A stretch of 9,428 nt of DNA, taken from Methylobacter sp. GTDB taxonomy: Bacteria > Pseudomonadota > Gammaproteobacteria > Methylococcales > Methylomonadaceae. The position numbers and the translations under genes were made by a program. Under the pieces are notes generated by a model that was given only the letters and a program-made list of their open reading frames with translations, searched no databases and had not been told where the DNA came from. The stretch covers positions 17,948-27,375 of the forward strand of contig PMJA01000200.1 in assembly GCA_003158415.1 (NCBI GenBank), written 5' to 3'. Positions 1-7,334 of this stretch are shown piece after piece. How positions within the stretch are numbered: position 1 is the stretch's first letter; the number at the start of each line of letters is the position of its first letter.

Positions 1-36
1 TGGGGTGAGGGGGTTTAATACATAAAATACAGCATG

Positions 37-55
37 GCCTCTTACAATAAGAGGC
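37..55 (+). terminator. Short perfect hairpin upstream of the glyoxalase gene
   Basis: Eight-base arms GCCTCTTA and TAAGAGGC surround the loop CAA. Only a weak T-rich stretch (TTGTCTTA) follows on the + strand. It may be the terminator of a gene to the left of the window, or a leader hairpin for the glyoxalase gene 34 bases downstream. The stem is seen directly; the role is a guess. Confidence 0.35.
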
Positions 56-88
56 TTGTCTTACACTAACTAATTAGGGTAAATCACT

Positions 89-529
89 ATGCGTTATCTA
101 CACACCATGATTCGGGTTCATGACCTGAAGGAATCGCTGGACTTTTATTGCAATAAATTCGGTCTTCTGGAAAGGCACCGGATCGACAGCGAGCCGGGCC
201 AGTTTACCCTGGTTTATTTGTATGCACCGCTGGATGCCGATCAGGCTCACCAGATGCAAGCGCCGTTAATCGAGCTGACCTATAACTGGGATACCGAAGA
301 CTATGGCGGCGGGCGCAACTTCGGCCATCTGGCTTTTGAAGTCGACAATATTTATGAAACCTGCCAAAAACTGCTGGATGCCGGTGTGTTAATCAACCGT
401 CCGCCCCGTGACGGACACATGGCCTTTGTGCGTTCGCCGGATATGATTTCCATCGAGTTATTGCAAAAAGGCGAGCGACTGGCGCCTGCGGAGCCGTGGC
501 TTTCTATGGGTAATACGGGGAGTTGGTAA
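89..529 (+). CDS. gloA: Lactoylglutathione lyase (glyoxalase I)
   Basis: Glyoxalase I isomerises the hemithioacetal of methylglyoxal and glutathione to S-lactoylglutathione, the first step of cytoplasmic methylglyoxal detoxification. The 146-residue protein is close to the length of E. coli GloA and has the vicinal-oxygen-chelate fold pattern. All four metal ligands of the family can be placed: His5 (RYLHTM), Glu62 (LIELTYN), His80 (NFGHLAFEV) and Glu123 (SIELLQ). The stretch [18 protein letters not shown] is typical of the bacterial, Ni-type short form. The start is supported by AGGG at 76-79, nine bases before the ATG. The gene stands alone: its 3' neighbour is convergent and more than 400 bases away. 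It implies that the host makes glutathione, which matters for reading the ligase operon further on. The C-terminal tail after Gln126 is about ten residues longer than in E. coli. Confidence 0.96.
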   Translation: MRYLHTMIRVHDLKESLDFYCNKFGLLERHRIDSEPGQFTLVYLYAPLDADQAHQMQAPLIELTYNWDTEDYGGGRNFGHLAFEVDNIYETCQKLLDAGVLINRPPRDGHMAFVRSPDMISIELLQKGERLAPAEPWLSMGNTGSW

Positions 530-577
530 ACAAGGTATGAAGCCGGATTTACCTGCTCTCAAAATGTTTTTCCCTCA

Positions 578-595
578 TATTTTTTATAAAAAATA
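578..595. repeat. Perfect 18-bp AT-only palindrome
   Basis: TATTTTTTA is followed directly by its reverse complement TAAAAAATA. It lies about 50 bases after the glyoxalase stop codon, so it could form an AT-only hairpin near the 3' end of that transcript. It lacks the GC-rich stem of a standard intrinsic terminator and may simply reflect A/T runs. Confidence 0.5.
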
Positions 596-755
596 AATGG
601 AAACCTTTAAAGCCTCTCATTGCTGAGGTTGACGGATAGGCGCAAAATGAAATAGCGCGTCTGCATTATTGTTTTGCGAGGCTGTATTTTGAAAACACCC
701 CCCCGCATCTTAAGCATGGGGTGACGTGCGTTGGGAATTCCTGGACGGGAATCGA

Positions 756-771
756 ATACTCAGCCGAGTAT
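756..771. repeat. Inverted repeat ATACTC/GAGTAT
   Basis: Six-base arms ATACTC (756-761) and GAGTAT (766-771) flank AGCC. The right arm overlaps the start of the next palindrome at 768-782, so the two structures would exclude each other in single-stranded form. Function unknown. Confidence 0.4.
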
Positions 772-782
772 GCATCGCATAC
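768..782. promoter_or_regulatory. Operator-like palindrome, copy 1 (GTATGC-ATC-GCATAC)
   Basis: A perfect 6-base inverted repeat with a 3-base spacer. The same half-site and spacer length recur at 808-822, with centres exactly 40 bp apart (775 and 815), close to four helical turns. Paired identical dyads of this size are typical of sites bound by dimeric regulators. No nearby start codon reads away from the site, so the controlled gene is unclear. A dispersed extragenic repeat is the main alternative. Confidence 0.4.
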
Positions 783-803
783 CATACCATTACCCGAAAG
801 CTA

Positions 804-826
804 TAAGGTATGCAATGCATACCTTA
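804..826. promoter_or_regulatory. Operator-like palindrome, copy 2 (10-bp arms)
   Basis: Arms TAAGGTATGC (804-813) and GCATACCTTA (817-826) are exact reverse complements around AAT. The core GTATGC/GCATAC equals copy 1 at 768-782. It lies 52 bases from the terminator of the convergent Ig-domain gene. It could be a protein-binding dyad or a hairpin in RNA; the lack of a following T-run argues against a terminator. Confidence 0.42.
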
Positions 827-871
827 CATGGCCTTGATTTATATCGCTCGGTTCAACTGATTTTTTAGGTT

Positions 872-903
872 AAAAAAAAGCTGTGATTAAGTAATCACAG
901 CTT
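872..903 (-). terminator. Rho-independent terminator of the Ig-domain protein gene
   Basis: On the - strand an 11-base perfect stem (arms at 893-903 and 878-888, AAGCTGTGATT and its complement, 4-base loop) is followed by eight or more T (complement of the A-run at 872-879). This is a standard intrinsic terminator, about 60 bases after the stop codon of the Ig-domain gene. The + strand lacks a T-run after the stem, so the direction is clear. Confidence 0.85.
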
Positions 904-928
904 CTTGATTATTTTCATTCAAATAAAG

Positions 929-954
929 AAGAAAGGGCGTAAAAGCCCTTTCTT
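929..954. terminator. Second hairpin between the convergent genes
   Basis: AAGAAAGGGC (929-938) pairs with GCCCTTTCTT (945-954) around a six-base loop, 8 bases beyond the Ig-domain stop codon. On the + strand it ends in TTTTT-C, so it can stop readthrough from the left. On the - strand it precedes the stronger terminator at 872-903, giving a tandem pair. Confidence 0.6.
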
Positions 955-961
955 TTTCTAC

Positions 962-3244
962 TTACAGACCATTATCAACAATTAAAGCAGTCGCAGTGGT
1001 TGTGCCGTTCACGACATAACCACTGGTGACTTCTACATTGTATCCAACACGTATTGCTTGGGTTAGGCCGCTCCAGTTGCCATTCCAAGTAATTGTGGCG
1101 CAAACGGGTACTGTCACAACAGTGTTACCAATGGTTACGCTTGTGCCATTAACAGCCGTTGCGTTTGCCAGAATAGTTGGCGCAACTGTTGAACCGGTCG
1201 GCGCAGTACAAGATCCCGCAAGAGCAGGAGGAGGAGCAGCAGCTGGAGAAATAGTGATTGTACTAGTTGTAATGTTGTACTTGTTATTCTGAGCATCCGC
1301 TACAGAAATCGCTAACGGGAATGTTCCAAATACAGTGGGAGTTCCGGAGATCGTTGTTCCATTAAATGTCAAACCACTCGGCAATCCTGATGCAGCTATG
1401 GTGTAAGGAGTCCAACCCCCTTTTGGAGCGATTGTAACCGGAGTATATGGAGTTCCAACGGTTCCTTTGGTAAATGTTGGAGTAGCTAAGGTTAAAGCAT
1501 TCCATGCAGACATTGTAGTTGCTAAACATTGAAGGTTTGCAGCATCAGTTGAACCAGAATAAGTAACCAATTCACCGACAGCTAAAGTATTCAGACCAGG
1601 AGAAAAGGTAACGGTTGCAGGAGCATAAACTGTAGCACCACCAACATTCAAATTACTTCCACTCACAGAATTAATGGCAATTGCGGTTCCAGAGCAAGCG
1701 ACAGATTGAGAAATGACGTTTATCGATGTTGAAACGGTTTGAGTTGAACCTACCTTATCAGTTGCTTTAAATGTTAAAGGGTATGAACCAGGAACTGTTG
1801 GAGTTCCATAGATCAAACCAGCAGTTGTCAATTTTAAACCAGCCGGAAGAGCGCCAGAAGTTAATGTATAGGTAAATGGAGCATCACCACCAGTTGCGGC
1901 CAATTGATAACTCATCAGTGTCGCATCTTTCATATCAGGAATAACAGCGTTGAACACGATAGCGGTATCCCTAATCGTGATTGGCGTTACTGCGGAAACG
2001 TGCAGATTGTTCAAAGCATCAGTAGCGGTAACAGTAACTTGAAATGTGCCCAATTGTGCAGGAGTTCCAGAAACTACGCTCACACCGTCAAACGTTAACC
2101 CTGATGGCAATCCAAGTACAGTGACATTGACAGTATCACCAGCATTTCCAGCAGTTGCCTTAATTGTTCGAGAATAAGGAACACCAGCAACACCATCAGT
2201 CAATGAGTTTGTCAGAGTTGGCGCAACAGGAATAACCGCTTGTGGGACTTGACCATCCAAGTTTACCGCTGCCATTTGAGCAACTAAGAATTGACCAACA
2301 GTAGCAGGAGGTGTGGCACTTCCAGATGTATCAGGACCTGTAATCGCTTCGTGAGTTGCTGGATCGAATGCACCCGTGTATGAATAAAATTCAAAACGAT
2401 AAACAACCGATTTGTAACCAGGGTCAGGTTTTACACCACTCAAATCAACGCTACCAGCAGCAGGATTTGCTATATCAGTTTGAAGTCTTTGCCATTCAAT
2501 TTGAACATTTGCATTGGCTTTTTTAATTACAGCGTTTTCAGCAACCAAATCTTCTACAGCAACGTTATAACCAACTCCAGTCGCAGTGACTTTTACCCAT
2601 TTAGGTTCGCCAAATTCGAATGGAACTGGTTTAGGTGGAGCAGCAACGTGAATTGCAACTACAGCAGGTTGAGCAACTACAGCAGCTACTGCAGGTTGAG
2701 CAGGAAAAGCAGGCGTTACACTCCAAACAGGAGTAGGAACGCTTGAAACTGTTGCTGTTAATTGGCCTGGAGTCGCTGTTTCTAGCATCCAAAGATACTC
2801 AACCCTTGTTGCTGGTTTAAAGGAAGATACGCCAAAATGGTCACAAGGATAATTAGGGCCGAAAGTTTTTGCGCCTAATGGCCAGCAGCTATCGGTAGGA
2901 GCAACAGGTAAAGTTCCTGATGGAGTACCTGCTGACCATTTTTTGTTTACGCTGTCGTAACCCGCTTCATAAATCACATCGACATAAACGCCGCTTGCAT
3001 CTGAACCATTCACGACTCTTGGAGTACCGTAACGCACCATTCCAGGCCAACGGTTGGCCGCACCGAACATAGATGAAATGTCAGTATCTTGAATACCATG
3101 TAAGCGGATATGAAATCCATGTGCAGTAATGTTTGTATCATTTACAACATCAAAGTTTTCAACAGGACCGAATGTTGTTGCATTTGATGACAATGATGCC
3201 ATCATTAAACCTGTAGCTAGCAGAAGTTTTTTTATATCTTTCAT
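962..3244 (-). CDS. Secreted protein with three putative-Ig (He_PIG-like) domains
   Basis: A 760-residue protein that I recognise only by domain type. Residues 1-22 (MKDIKKLLLATG, hydrophobic core, SSNA) form a signal peptide. Residues 23-165 and 207-330 match no domain I know and carry Cys120/Cys134. Residues 171-209 are a Pro/Ala/Val-rich linker with repeated AQPAV. Three Ig-like beta-sandwich repeats follow at about 342-425, 428-511 and 589-666; each has the hallmark LP(S/A)GL ... SGTP or YGTP ... GT(F/S)(Q/P) ... ATD or VAD. After repeats 2 and 3 come related modules (about 512-588 and 678-760), each with two cysteines (517/573 and 679/715). A role in surface attachment or binding outside the cytoplasm is likely from the domains. 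No sorting signal, transmembrane anchor or PEP-CTERM motif is visible at the C-terminus. The ATG is preceded by a strong GAGAGGAA eight bases away. The gene is monocistronic, with its own terminator and an AT-rich upstream region. Confidence 0.85.
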   Translation of the reverse strand: MKDIKKLLLATGLMMASLSSNATTFGPVENFDVVNDTNITAHGFHIRLHGIQDTDISSMFGAANRWPGMVRYGTPRVVNGSDASGVYVDVIYEAGYDSVNKKWSAGTPSGTLPVAPTDSCWPLGAKTFGPNYPCDHFGVSSFKPATRVEYLWMLETATPGQLTATVSSVPTPVWSVTPAFPAQPAVAAVVAQPAVVAIHVAAPPKPVPFEFGEPKWVKVTATGVGYNVAVEDLVAENAVIKKANANVQIEWQRLQTDIANPAAGSVDLSGVKPDPGYKSVVYRFEFYSYTGAFDPATHEAITGPDTSGSATPPATVGQFLVAQMAAVNLDGQVPQAVIPVAPTLTNSLTDGVAGVPYSRTIKATAGNAGDTVNVTVLGLPSGLTFDGVSVVSGTPAQLGTFQVTVTATDALNNLHVSAVTPITIRDTAIVFNAVIPDMKDATLMSYQLAATGGDAPFTYTLTSGALPAGLKLTTAGLIYGTPTVPGSYPLTFKATDKVGSTQTVSTSINVISQSVACSGTAIAINSVSGSNLNVGGATVYAPATVTFSPGLNTLAVGELVTYSGSTDAANLQCLATTMSAWNALTLATPTFTKGTVGTPYTPVTIAPKGGWTPYTIAASGLPSGLTFNGTTISGTPTVFGTFPLAISVADAQNNKYNITTSTITISPAAAPPPALAGSCTAPTGSTVAPTILANATAVNGTSVTIGNTVVTVPVCATITWNGNWSGLTQAIRVGYNVEVTSGYVVNGTTTATALIVDNGL

Positions 3245-3252
3245 TAATAAAA

Positions 3253-3260
3253 TTCCTCTC
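3253..3260 (-). promoter_or_regulatory. Ribosome binding site of the Ig-domain protein gene
   Basis: On the - strand GAGAGGAA lies eight bases before the ATG at 3244. It is a near-ideal Shine-Dalgarno sequence, stronger than those of the neighbouring genes, and fixes the start just before the signal peptide. Confidence 0.7.
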
Positions 3261-3516
3261 AGTTAAAAAAATAATTACAAATGGCAAGTGCTAAACAAAA
3301 ATTCTAAATAAATGTTTTTATTTTTGCCTGATGTCTTTTGGTGTTTTCCTTATGAATTATGCACTTAATAAAACAACTTAGAAATTATCATATGAAGATT
3401 TAAATAACATTAAAAAACCATTAATTTATTAATGTAAATAGACTTCAATTGAATCTGGGAGAGCACACAAAACCCAAAACTGGAACTCAGTCTTGAGCTG
3501 GTTAGCCTGTACCAAT
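3261..3516 (-). other. AT-rich spacer upstream of the Ig-domain gene
   Basis: This spacer must hold the promoter of the Ig-domain gene and the 3' end of the ligase/FetAB operon. It is clearly richer in A/T than the genes around it. Several A/T-rich hexamers resemble a -10 box (for example CATAAT and GATAAT on the - strand), but none has a well-spaced -35 partner, so I do not assign a promoter position. I see no gene in it. Confidence 0.4.
3412..3434 (-). terminator. Weak terminator candidate after the ligase/FetAB operon
   Basis: On the - strand CATTAA/TTAATG arms (3429-3434 and 3419-3424, 4-base loop) are followed by GG and six T (complement of 3412-3417). It lies about 80 bases after the fetA stop codon, where a terminator is expected. 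The stem is short and AT-only, so efficiency is doubtful. Confidence 0.4.
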
Positions 3517-4212
3517 CTAGTAACTGATGCTTAATTTTCCTTGAACCATTTTCCAGGCTTTGTTAGAGACTCTGGCCGCCTGATCCATGTTATGGGTAAC
3601 CCAAACATAAGCTCTGTTCTCCGGTGCCTCTGCAAACCAGCAATCGATAATTTTTTCAATCACCGCCGCCTTTTCTGCATCAAGCGCTGCTGTCGGTTCA
3701 TCGAGTAGTAAAATTTCAGGTTTCAACTGAATGGCTCGTAACAGAGCAGTAATTTGCGCTTCACCACCGGAAAGGTTATGAATGCCTTTATGCAGAAACG
3801 CTTTATCCAAACCTATTTCGGCAAGGTAATGAGCAGTCATTGATTCTGAAAACTTTTTCCCTTGATGAATTTTCAAGGTCAATACCTGACGCAGACTATC
3901 CTCTACAGTTCCGGCTCCCAGTGAGGGGCGTTGATGCAGATAAATGACATGACTTCGATACAGAGGGATGTCCGCTTTATGGATGGGTTTACCTTTCCAG
4001 ATAAACTCACCTTGATTTAAAATTTCAAGCTGGGTAATTGAGCGCAGTAACAGACTTTTTCCGGAACCTGATCCCCCTTCAAGAGATATCCGGTCACCAG
4101 CTTGAATAAATACGGATATATTATCCAGCAGCGGCTTAGGCGCTGAGCTTTTGAGGATATGCAGGCCATGGATGGCCAGCAGATGATTAACCGGATAACT
4201 CATTTCAGTCAT
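3517..4212 (-). CDS. fetA: FetA-like ABC transporter ATPase
   Basis: Cytoplasmic ATP-hydrolysing subunit paired with the permease encoded just upstream. The 231 residues form one complete ABC domain: Walker A GGSGSGKS (46-53), Q-loop Gln94 (LHQRPSL), signature LSGGEAQ (147-153), Walker B ILLLDEPT (167-174), D-loop ALD (176-178) and switch His207 (VTHN). Length and partner match E. coli FetA (YbbL), which with FetB exports iron and protects against peroxide. Its start overlaps the permease stop by eight bases (ATGACTGA), indicating translational coupling; a second ATG three codons in is possible. The order here is permease then ATPase, the reverse of E. coli fetAB. As last gene of a four-gene operon with two amide-bond ligases, it may serve a substrate other than free iron; that is inference. 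The ATPase assignment is certain, the symbol less so. Confidence 0.88.
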   Translation of the reverse strand: MTEMSYPVNHLLAIHGLHILKSSAPKPLLDNISVFIQAGDRISLEGGSGSGKSLLLRSITQLEILNQGEFIWKGKPIHKADIPLYRSHVIYLHQRPSLGAGTVEDSLRQVLTLKIHQGKKFSESMTAHYLAEIGLDKAFLHKGIHNLSGGEAQITALLRAIQLKPEILLLDEPTAALDAEKAAVIEKIIDCWFAEAPENRAYVWVTHNMDQAARVSNKAWKMVQGKLSISY

Positions 4213-5020
4213 TGGATCGATGCTTTTTTGTAGAGGCTAAAGGCGCAATAAACTGATGCGATGAATTGAACATCTGCCGATAACCTAACAGCACCACACT
4301 AATCGTCCCGAACATAGTGGTTGATGCAATCAAAAACATTAAAACGATCTGATACTTTACTGCGTCCAAAGGATTAACCCCTGCCAACAGCTGTCCTGTC
4401 ATCATGCCGGGTAGACTGACTAATCCGACTACCATCATCGCATTGATCATCGTCATCATCCCGGTGCGTATCGATGTCACCAGATGTGGGTGGGCAGCCT
4501 CCCAGCGGGTGGCGCCTAAGGCTAATTGACTTTCCAATTCATTTTTATGCGAGGACAATTCTACGCTCAAGCGTTCAAGGGCAAGACAAACACCATTTAA
4601 TGAATTTCCCAATACCATGCCGAGCAGTGGAATCAGGTACTGCGGCAGATACCAGGGGGTTAGTCGGAGAATGCCAAAAACCGCAAACCCGGTAACCAGC
4701 CAAGCGCTTGCCCAGATGGAGACGATGCTGTGAAGTCTCATTCCCGGATAATGGAATTGGCTGCGACTTGCAGCTGTTAAACCCGCTACCCCGGTCATTA
4801 CTACAATAATAAGCAATGATAGATACCATTGCTTATTGGTAAACACCCACTGTAAAACGAAACCAATCAGCAGTAGTTGCAAAACTGTGCGAATGGCTGA
4901 AACAAACAGCGAACGCTCCATTCCCAGTTTAAGATAAAGCGACAGCATACCATTGACAACAACCAGACTTGCTGCCAGTAATACTTGAAAATAAGAAAGA
5001 TCAAGAAAGGACGAATCCAT
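4205..5020 (-). CDS. fetB: FetB-type (UPF0014) ABC exporter permease
   Basis: Inner-membrane subunit of a FetAB-type exporter. The 271 residues contain about seven hydrophobic segments (near 10-30, 38-60, 66-84, 98-118, 126-146, 190-212 and 222-246). Family hallmarks are visible: the R-T-V-L-Q-L-L-L-I-G segment (44-53), PLLGMVLGNSLNG (131-143), ESQLALGAT (163-171) and VGLVSLPGMMTGQLLAGVNP (198-217). The family includes E. coli FetB (YbbM, iron export) and plant STAR2/ALS3 (aluminium tolerance, where the STAR1-STAR2 pair moves UDP-glucose), so metal and organic substrates are both known. The gene begins 10 bases after the second ligase stop codon with no clear Shine-Dalgarno sequence, suggesting coupling. 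Length is normal and no key motif is missing. Confidence 0.92.
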   Translation of the reverse strand: MDSSFLDLSYFQVLLAASLVVVNGMLSLYLKLGMERSLFVSAIRTVLQLLLIGFVLQWVFTNKQWYLSLLIIVVMTGVAGLTAASRSQFHYPGMRLHSIVSIWASAWLVTGFAVFGILRLTPWYLPQYLIPLLGMVLGNSLNGVCLALERLSVELSSHKNELESQLALGATRWEAAHPHLVTSIRTGMMTMINAMMVVGLVSLPGMMTGQLLAGVNPLDAVKYQIVLMFLIASTTMFGTISVVLLGYRQMFNSSHQFIAPLASTKKHRSND

Positions 5021-5030
5021 GTCTGTTAAC

Positions 5031-6131
5031 TCAGTAAAGTTGCGACAGGTGCTTAAGAACGTCGGATAAAGAATTTTTTTCCCGGTAAAGGGTTATGATT
5101 TCATCGGCTGGGCTTATTCCAGAATCCAGGCGTTTTTCCAAACTGGCTAGCGAGGAAGGGTCAAACCCGTAGGATTTTAATACACCCGGAGCTCTGTCTA
5201 AAATTTCGGCAGCTCGCGCTTTGATAGTGTCCGCTTGCAGTCCGAATCTGGCCACTGCGCCTAAATCATAAATGCGGCTCTGACGGCTTGCTCTGCCCAA
5301 AAGTCCCTGATCTAACAATAAGGTCAACCACAGTAGAAAATAGTTGCGAAAATCATCCACTCTCCAACTCATTTCAAAGGTTTTGAATTCCAGTCTACCG
5401 GATTCTTCAAGGTGGACTTCAATGGCCGGCGCCACAATACTGCGCCGATAGGTTCTTAGAGATTTTCCGGTTGCGCCGCGAATCTGCCACAGGCCGCCGC
5501 GAGTGAGTGGCGAGGCCACGCTGAATGCAGTTAATGCAGGCGCATAATAATTAACTTTAGCGTCCAAATCCAATAAATCCAAAGCGGAAGTCAGTTCTTC
5601 GGGTAAGCTGATATTAAAATCCGGCCCATAGGTCACCATCACTTCCATCGCCCATTGCCACCAATCATGGCGACGTTTGTTAACCGGACCCTGAAATTCA
5701 AATGCGACAGGATGATGGGAAAGCGCTGCGGCCAATAACCCTGAATCGCTTAAGGCGGCTTGCAGGCGGCTGTGCAACAAGCGAAAGTGGGACAAGCAAT
5801 CGTCCAGCGAAGAGGCGATAGGCGTACGAATTTCTATGCCTTTCGGCAGCATATCATAGGGCTTGAAGTTTTCATCCACCACGCCGTAACCTTCTACGGC
5901 ATAAGGCATCAGCTTGGTATGGGGCGATTCGAGTTCCAATCCGTCCAGCCTAGGCAGACCATCCAGCGATATGGATTCCAGAATTTGATTTAGCTGGCTA
6001 AATTGCAGATCATGATGCCAAAGCGGGGCATAGGTTTCCTTGTCAAGCAGAAGATATTCCGCCTCTAACCCAAAATTGAAGCCTTCTCGCTTCGTTATTT
6101 TTTTCATGTTTCTCTCATTATTCTTATTCAT
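5031..6131 (-). CDS. GCS2-type carboxylate-amine ligase, paralogue 2
   Basis: Probable ATP-dependent ligase of the glutamate-cysteine ligase family 2 (GCS2/YbdK/EgtA-like) fold, joining a carboxylate, typically the gamma-carboxyl of glutamate, to an amine. Visible family features: metal-binding GLEAEYLLLD (21-30), KGIEIRTP (97-104), ALSHHP (136-141), TYGPDFNISLP (167-177), NYYAPALTAFSVASP (194-208), LRTYRRS (225-231) and RLEFKTFEMSWR (246-257). It is roughly half identical by eye to the protein encoded just upstream, so the two arose by tandem duplication. The first ATG has no ribosome binding site, whereas GAGAG lies just before the ninth codon, also ATG. The true start is therefore probably 6107 (358 residues), which aligns better with the paralogue. 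It sits 12 bases after the upstream ligase and 10 before fetB. The substrate cannot be read from sequence. Confidence 0.72.
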   Translation of the reverse strand: MNKNNERNMKKITKREGFNFGLEAEYLLLDKETYAPLWHHDLQFSQLNQILESISLDGLPRLDGLELESPHTKLMPYAVEGYGVVDENFKPYDMLPKGIEIRTPIASSLDDCLSHFRLLHSRLQAALSDSGLLAAALSHHPVAFEFQGPVNKRRHDWWQWAMEVMVTYGPDFNISLPEELTSALDLLDLDAKVNYYAPALTAFSVASPLTRGGLWQIRGATGKSLRTYRRSIVAPAIEVHLEESGRLEFKTFEMSWRVDDFRNYFLLWLTLLLDQGLLGRASRQSRIYDLGAVARFGLQADTIKARAAEILDRAPGVLKSYGFDPSSLASLEKRLDSGISPADEIITLYREKNSLSDVLKHLSQLY

Positions 6132-6143
6132 AAACAGTGCGTA

Positions 6144-7295
6144 TCAAGCCAATTCCAAAACTGCCGCATCTAGGATCGGAGAAGTTTTTCTAGGAAGGAC
6201 TAGCTGGGAAAGCTCTTTCAAAACCAGAGGAATGGATTGCTTTTCCAGATACATTTCGACAATTTCATCGGCTGGCGTGATGTGATTAGCGAGTCTATTG
6301 GCCATGGCGTTCAGAGCCTCTACACTAAATCCCCAGTGCGGCAGATTCCGCGCGGCGGCATGCAAAACTTCATCAGCGGTTCGGGCTATAGCATGATCGC
6401 TTAAGCCAAATTGAGCGACCGATTCCAGCTGAGCAATTCTGCCGGCCTGATCTGTGCGGCCAGGCAGAGTATCATCAAGCAGCAGTTCAAGCCAAAGTAA
6501 AAAATAAGCATGAAAATCTTCAAGCCGCCAACTCATTTCGAAAGGCTTGAATTCAAATCTCCAACCAAGCTTGGGATGGATCTTAAATGCCGGTGCAACT
6601 GCACTGCGCTTATAAGTGCGTATAGCCTTACCATAATGAACCGAGTGAGGATTAGGTTTCCAAAGTTTGCCTTCGAAAAATGGCGAGGCCAGACTTAGTG
6701 CAGTCAGTGCCGGTGCGTAATAATTTACCTTGGCGCTCAAGTCTTCAAGATCGATTTTAGAAGTTATTTCGTGCGGCAAACTGATATTAATGTCCGGTCC
6801 ATAGGTGGTCATGGCCTGCTTGGCCCACAACCAGAAGTTATAATCCCGATGCTCTCGCGGACCATCGAAGCTTTGTGCCGTCGGGTGATAAGATAAAGCC
6901 ACGGCACGATAACCAATACTATCCAATGCACTTTGCATACCCGAATAGAGCGATTCCAAATAACTGAGACACTCTTTAATGCTTTGCGCTTTTGGGGTAC
7001 GAATTTCAATGCCTTTCGGCAGGATATCGAAAGCTTGATTATTTGCATCATGCACATGATAGCCTTCAACGATAAATGGCATATTTTTGCTGTGCGGAAT
7101 ATCCGGTAAAAGACCGTCAAGATGGGGTACGTTACTAAGATCGATGCCCTCAAGGGCTTTGTTCAGCGTTGCAAACCGTAATTCATGATGCGAAAGAGCA
7201 GTAAATGTCTGTTTATCGGCAAGCAAGTATTCTGCTTCTATACCAAATCCAAAAGCATCGGATTGATAGTGTTCGATTTCAGTTTCAAATTTCAT
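6144..7295 (-). CDS. GCS2-type carboxylate-amine ligase, paralogue 1
   Basis: First gene of the four-gene operon, 383 residues, same fold as the next gene. Motifs in order: GFGIEAEYLL (16-25, paired glutamates for metal-ATP), EGYHVHD (77-83), KGIEIRTP (94-101), ALSYHP (133-138), TYGPDINISLP (164-174), NYYAPALTALSLASPF (191-206), IRTYKRS (225-231) and FEFKPFEMSWR (247-257). The position where YbdK-type enzymes have HVHVG reads DINIS here, closer to the QVNLD pattern of EgtA and plant-type glutamate-cysteine ligases. A C-terminal extension of about 18 residues is absent from the paralogue. The ATG is preceded by GGAAAG (7301-7306) five bases away. Upstream lies a sigma-54-type promoter match. 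It could be a gamma-glutamyl ligase, half of a heterodimer or a ligase with another acid; I cannot choose between these. Confidence 0.73.
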   Translation of the reverse strand: MKFETEIEHYQSDAFGFGIEAEYLLADKQTFTALSHHELRFATLNKALEGIDLSNVPHLDGLLPDIPHSKNMPFIVEGYHVHDANNQAFDILPKGIEIRTPKAQSIKECLSYLESLYSGMQSALDSIGYRAVALSYHPTAQSFDGPREHRDYNFWLWAKQAMTTYGPDINISLPHEITSKIDLEDLSAKVNYYAPALTALSLASPFFEGKLWKPNPHSVHYGKAIRTYKRSAVAPAFKIHPKLGWRFEFKPFEMSWRLEDFHAYFLLWLELLLDDTLPGRTDQAGRIAQLESVAQFGLSDHAIARTADEVLHAAARNLPHWGFSVEALNAMANRLANHITPADEIVEMYLEKQSIPLVLKELSQLVLPRKTSPILDAAVLELA

Positions 7296-7334
7296 GTTCG
7301 CTTTCCAGATTAAATAGATAACTCAGTTAACTAA

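Larger units (their letters stand above)
530..877. other. Non-coding intergenic region with several palindromes
   Basis: I see no convincing gene, tRNA or small ORF in this stretch between the glyoxalase gene and the terminator of the convergent Ig-domain gene. It holds an AT-only palindrome (578-595), a run of seven C at 698-704 with a CACCCC/GGGGTG pairing around 696-723, and a cluster of inverted repeats at 756-826. This is dense secondary-structure potential for so short a spacer. It could be a regulatory region, a dispersed extragenic repeat or a decayed mobile-element end. Confidence 0.6.

Noticed and set aside
738..776. tRNA-like T-loop piece (GGGAATCGAATACTC) between the glyoxalase and Ig-domain genes
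   Set aside because: No acceptor stem, D-arm or anticodon arm can be built around it; the palindromes explain the local pairing.
1026..1292. Open frame of 88 codons on the + strand inside the Ig-domain gene
   Set aside because: It lies antisense to a long gene with a signal peptide, clear domains, ribosome binding site and terminator; its composition mirrors that gene.
2650..2712. Short repeats of GCAGGTTGAGC considered as a repeat array or CRISPR
   Set aside because: They are in-frame codons for a Pro/Ala/Val linker (AQPAV repeats), with no regular spacers.
6809..7153. Open frame of 114 codons on the - strand in another frame of the first ligase
   Set aside because: It is wholly inside a gene with conserved family motifs in the proper frame and has no recognisable protein features.
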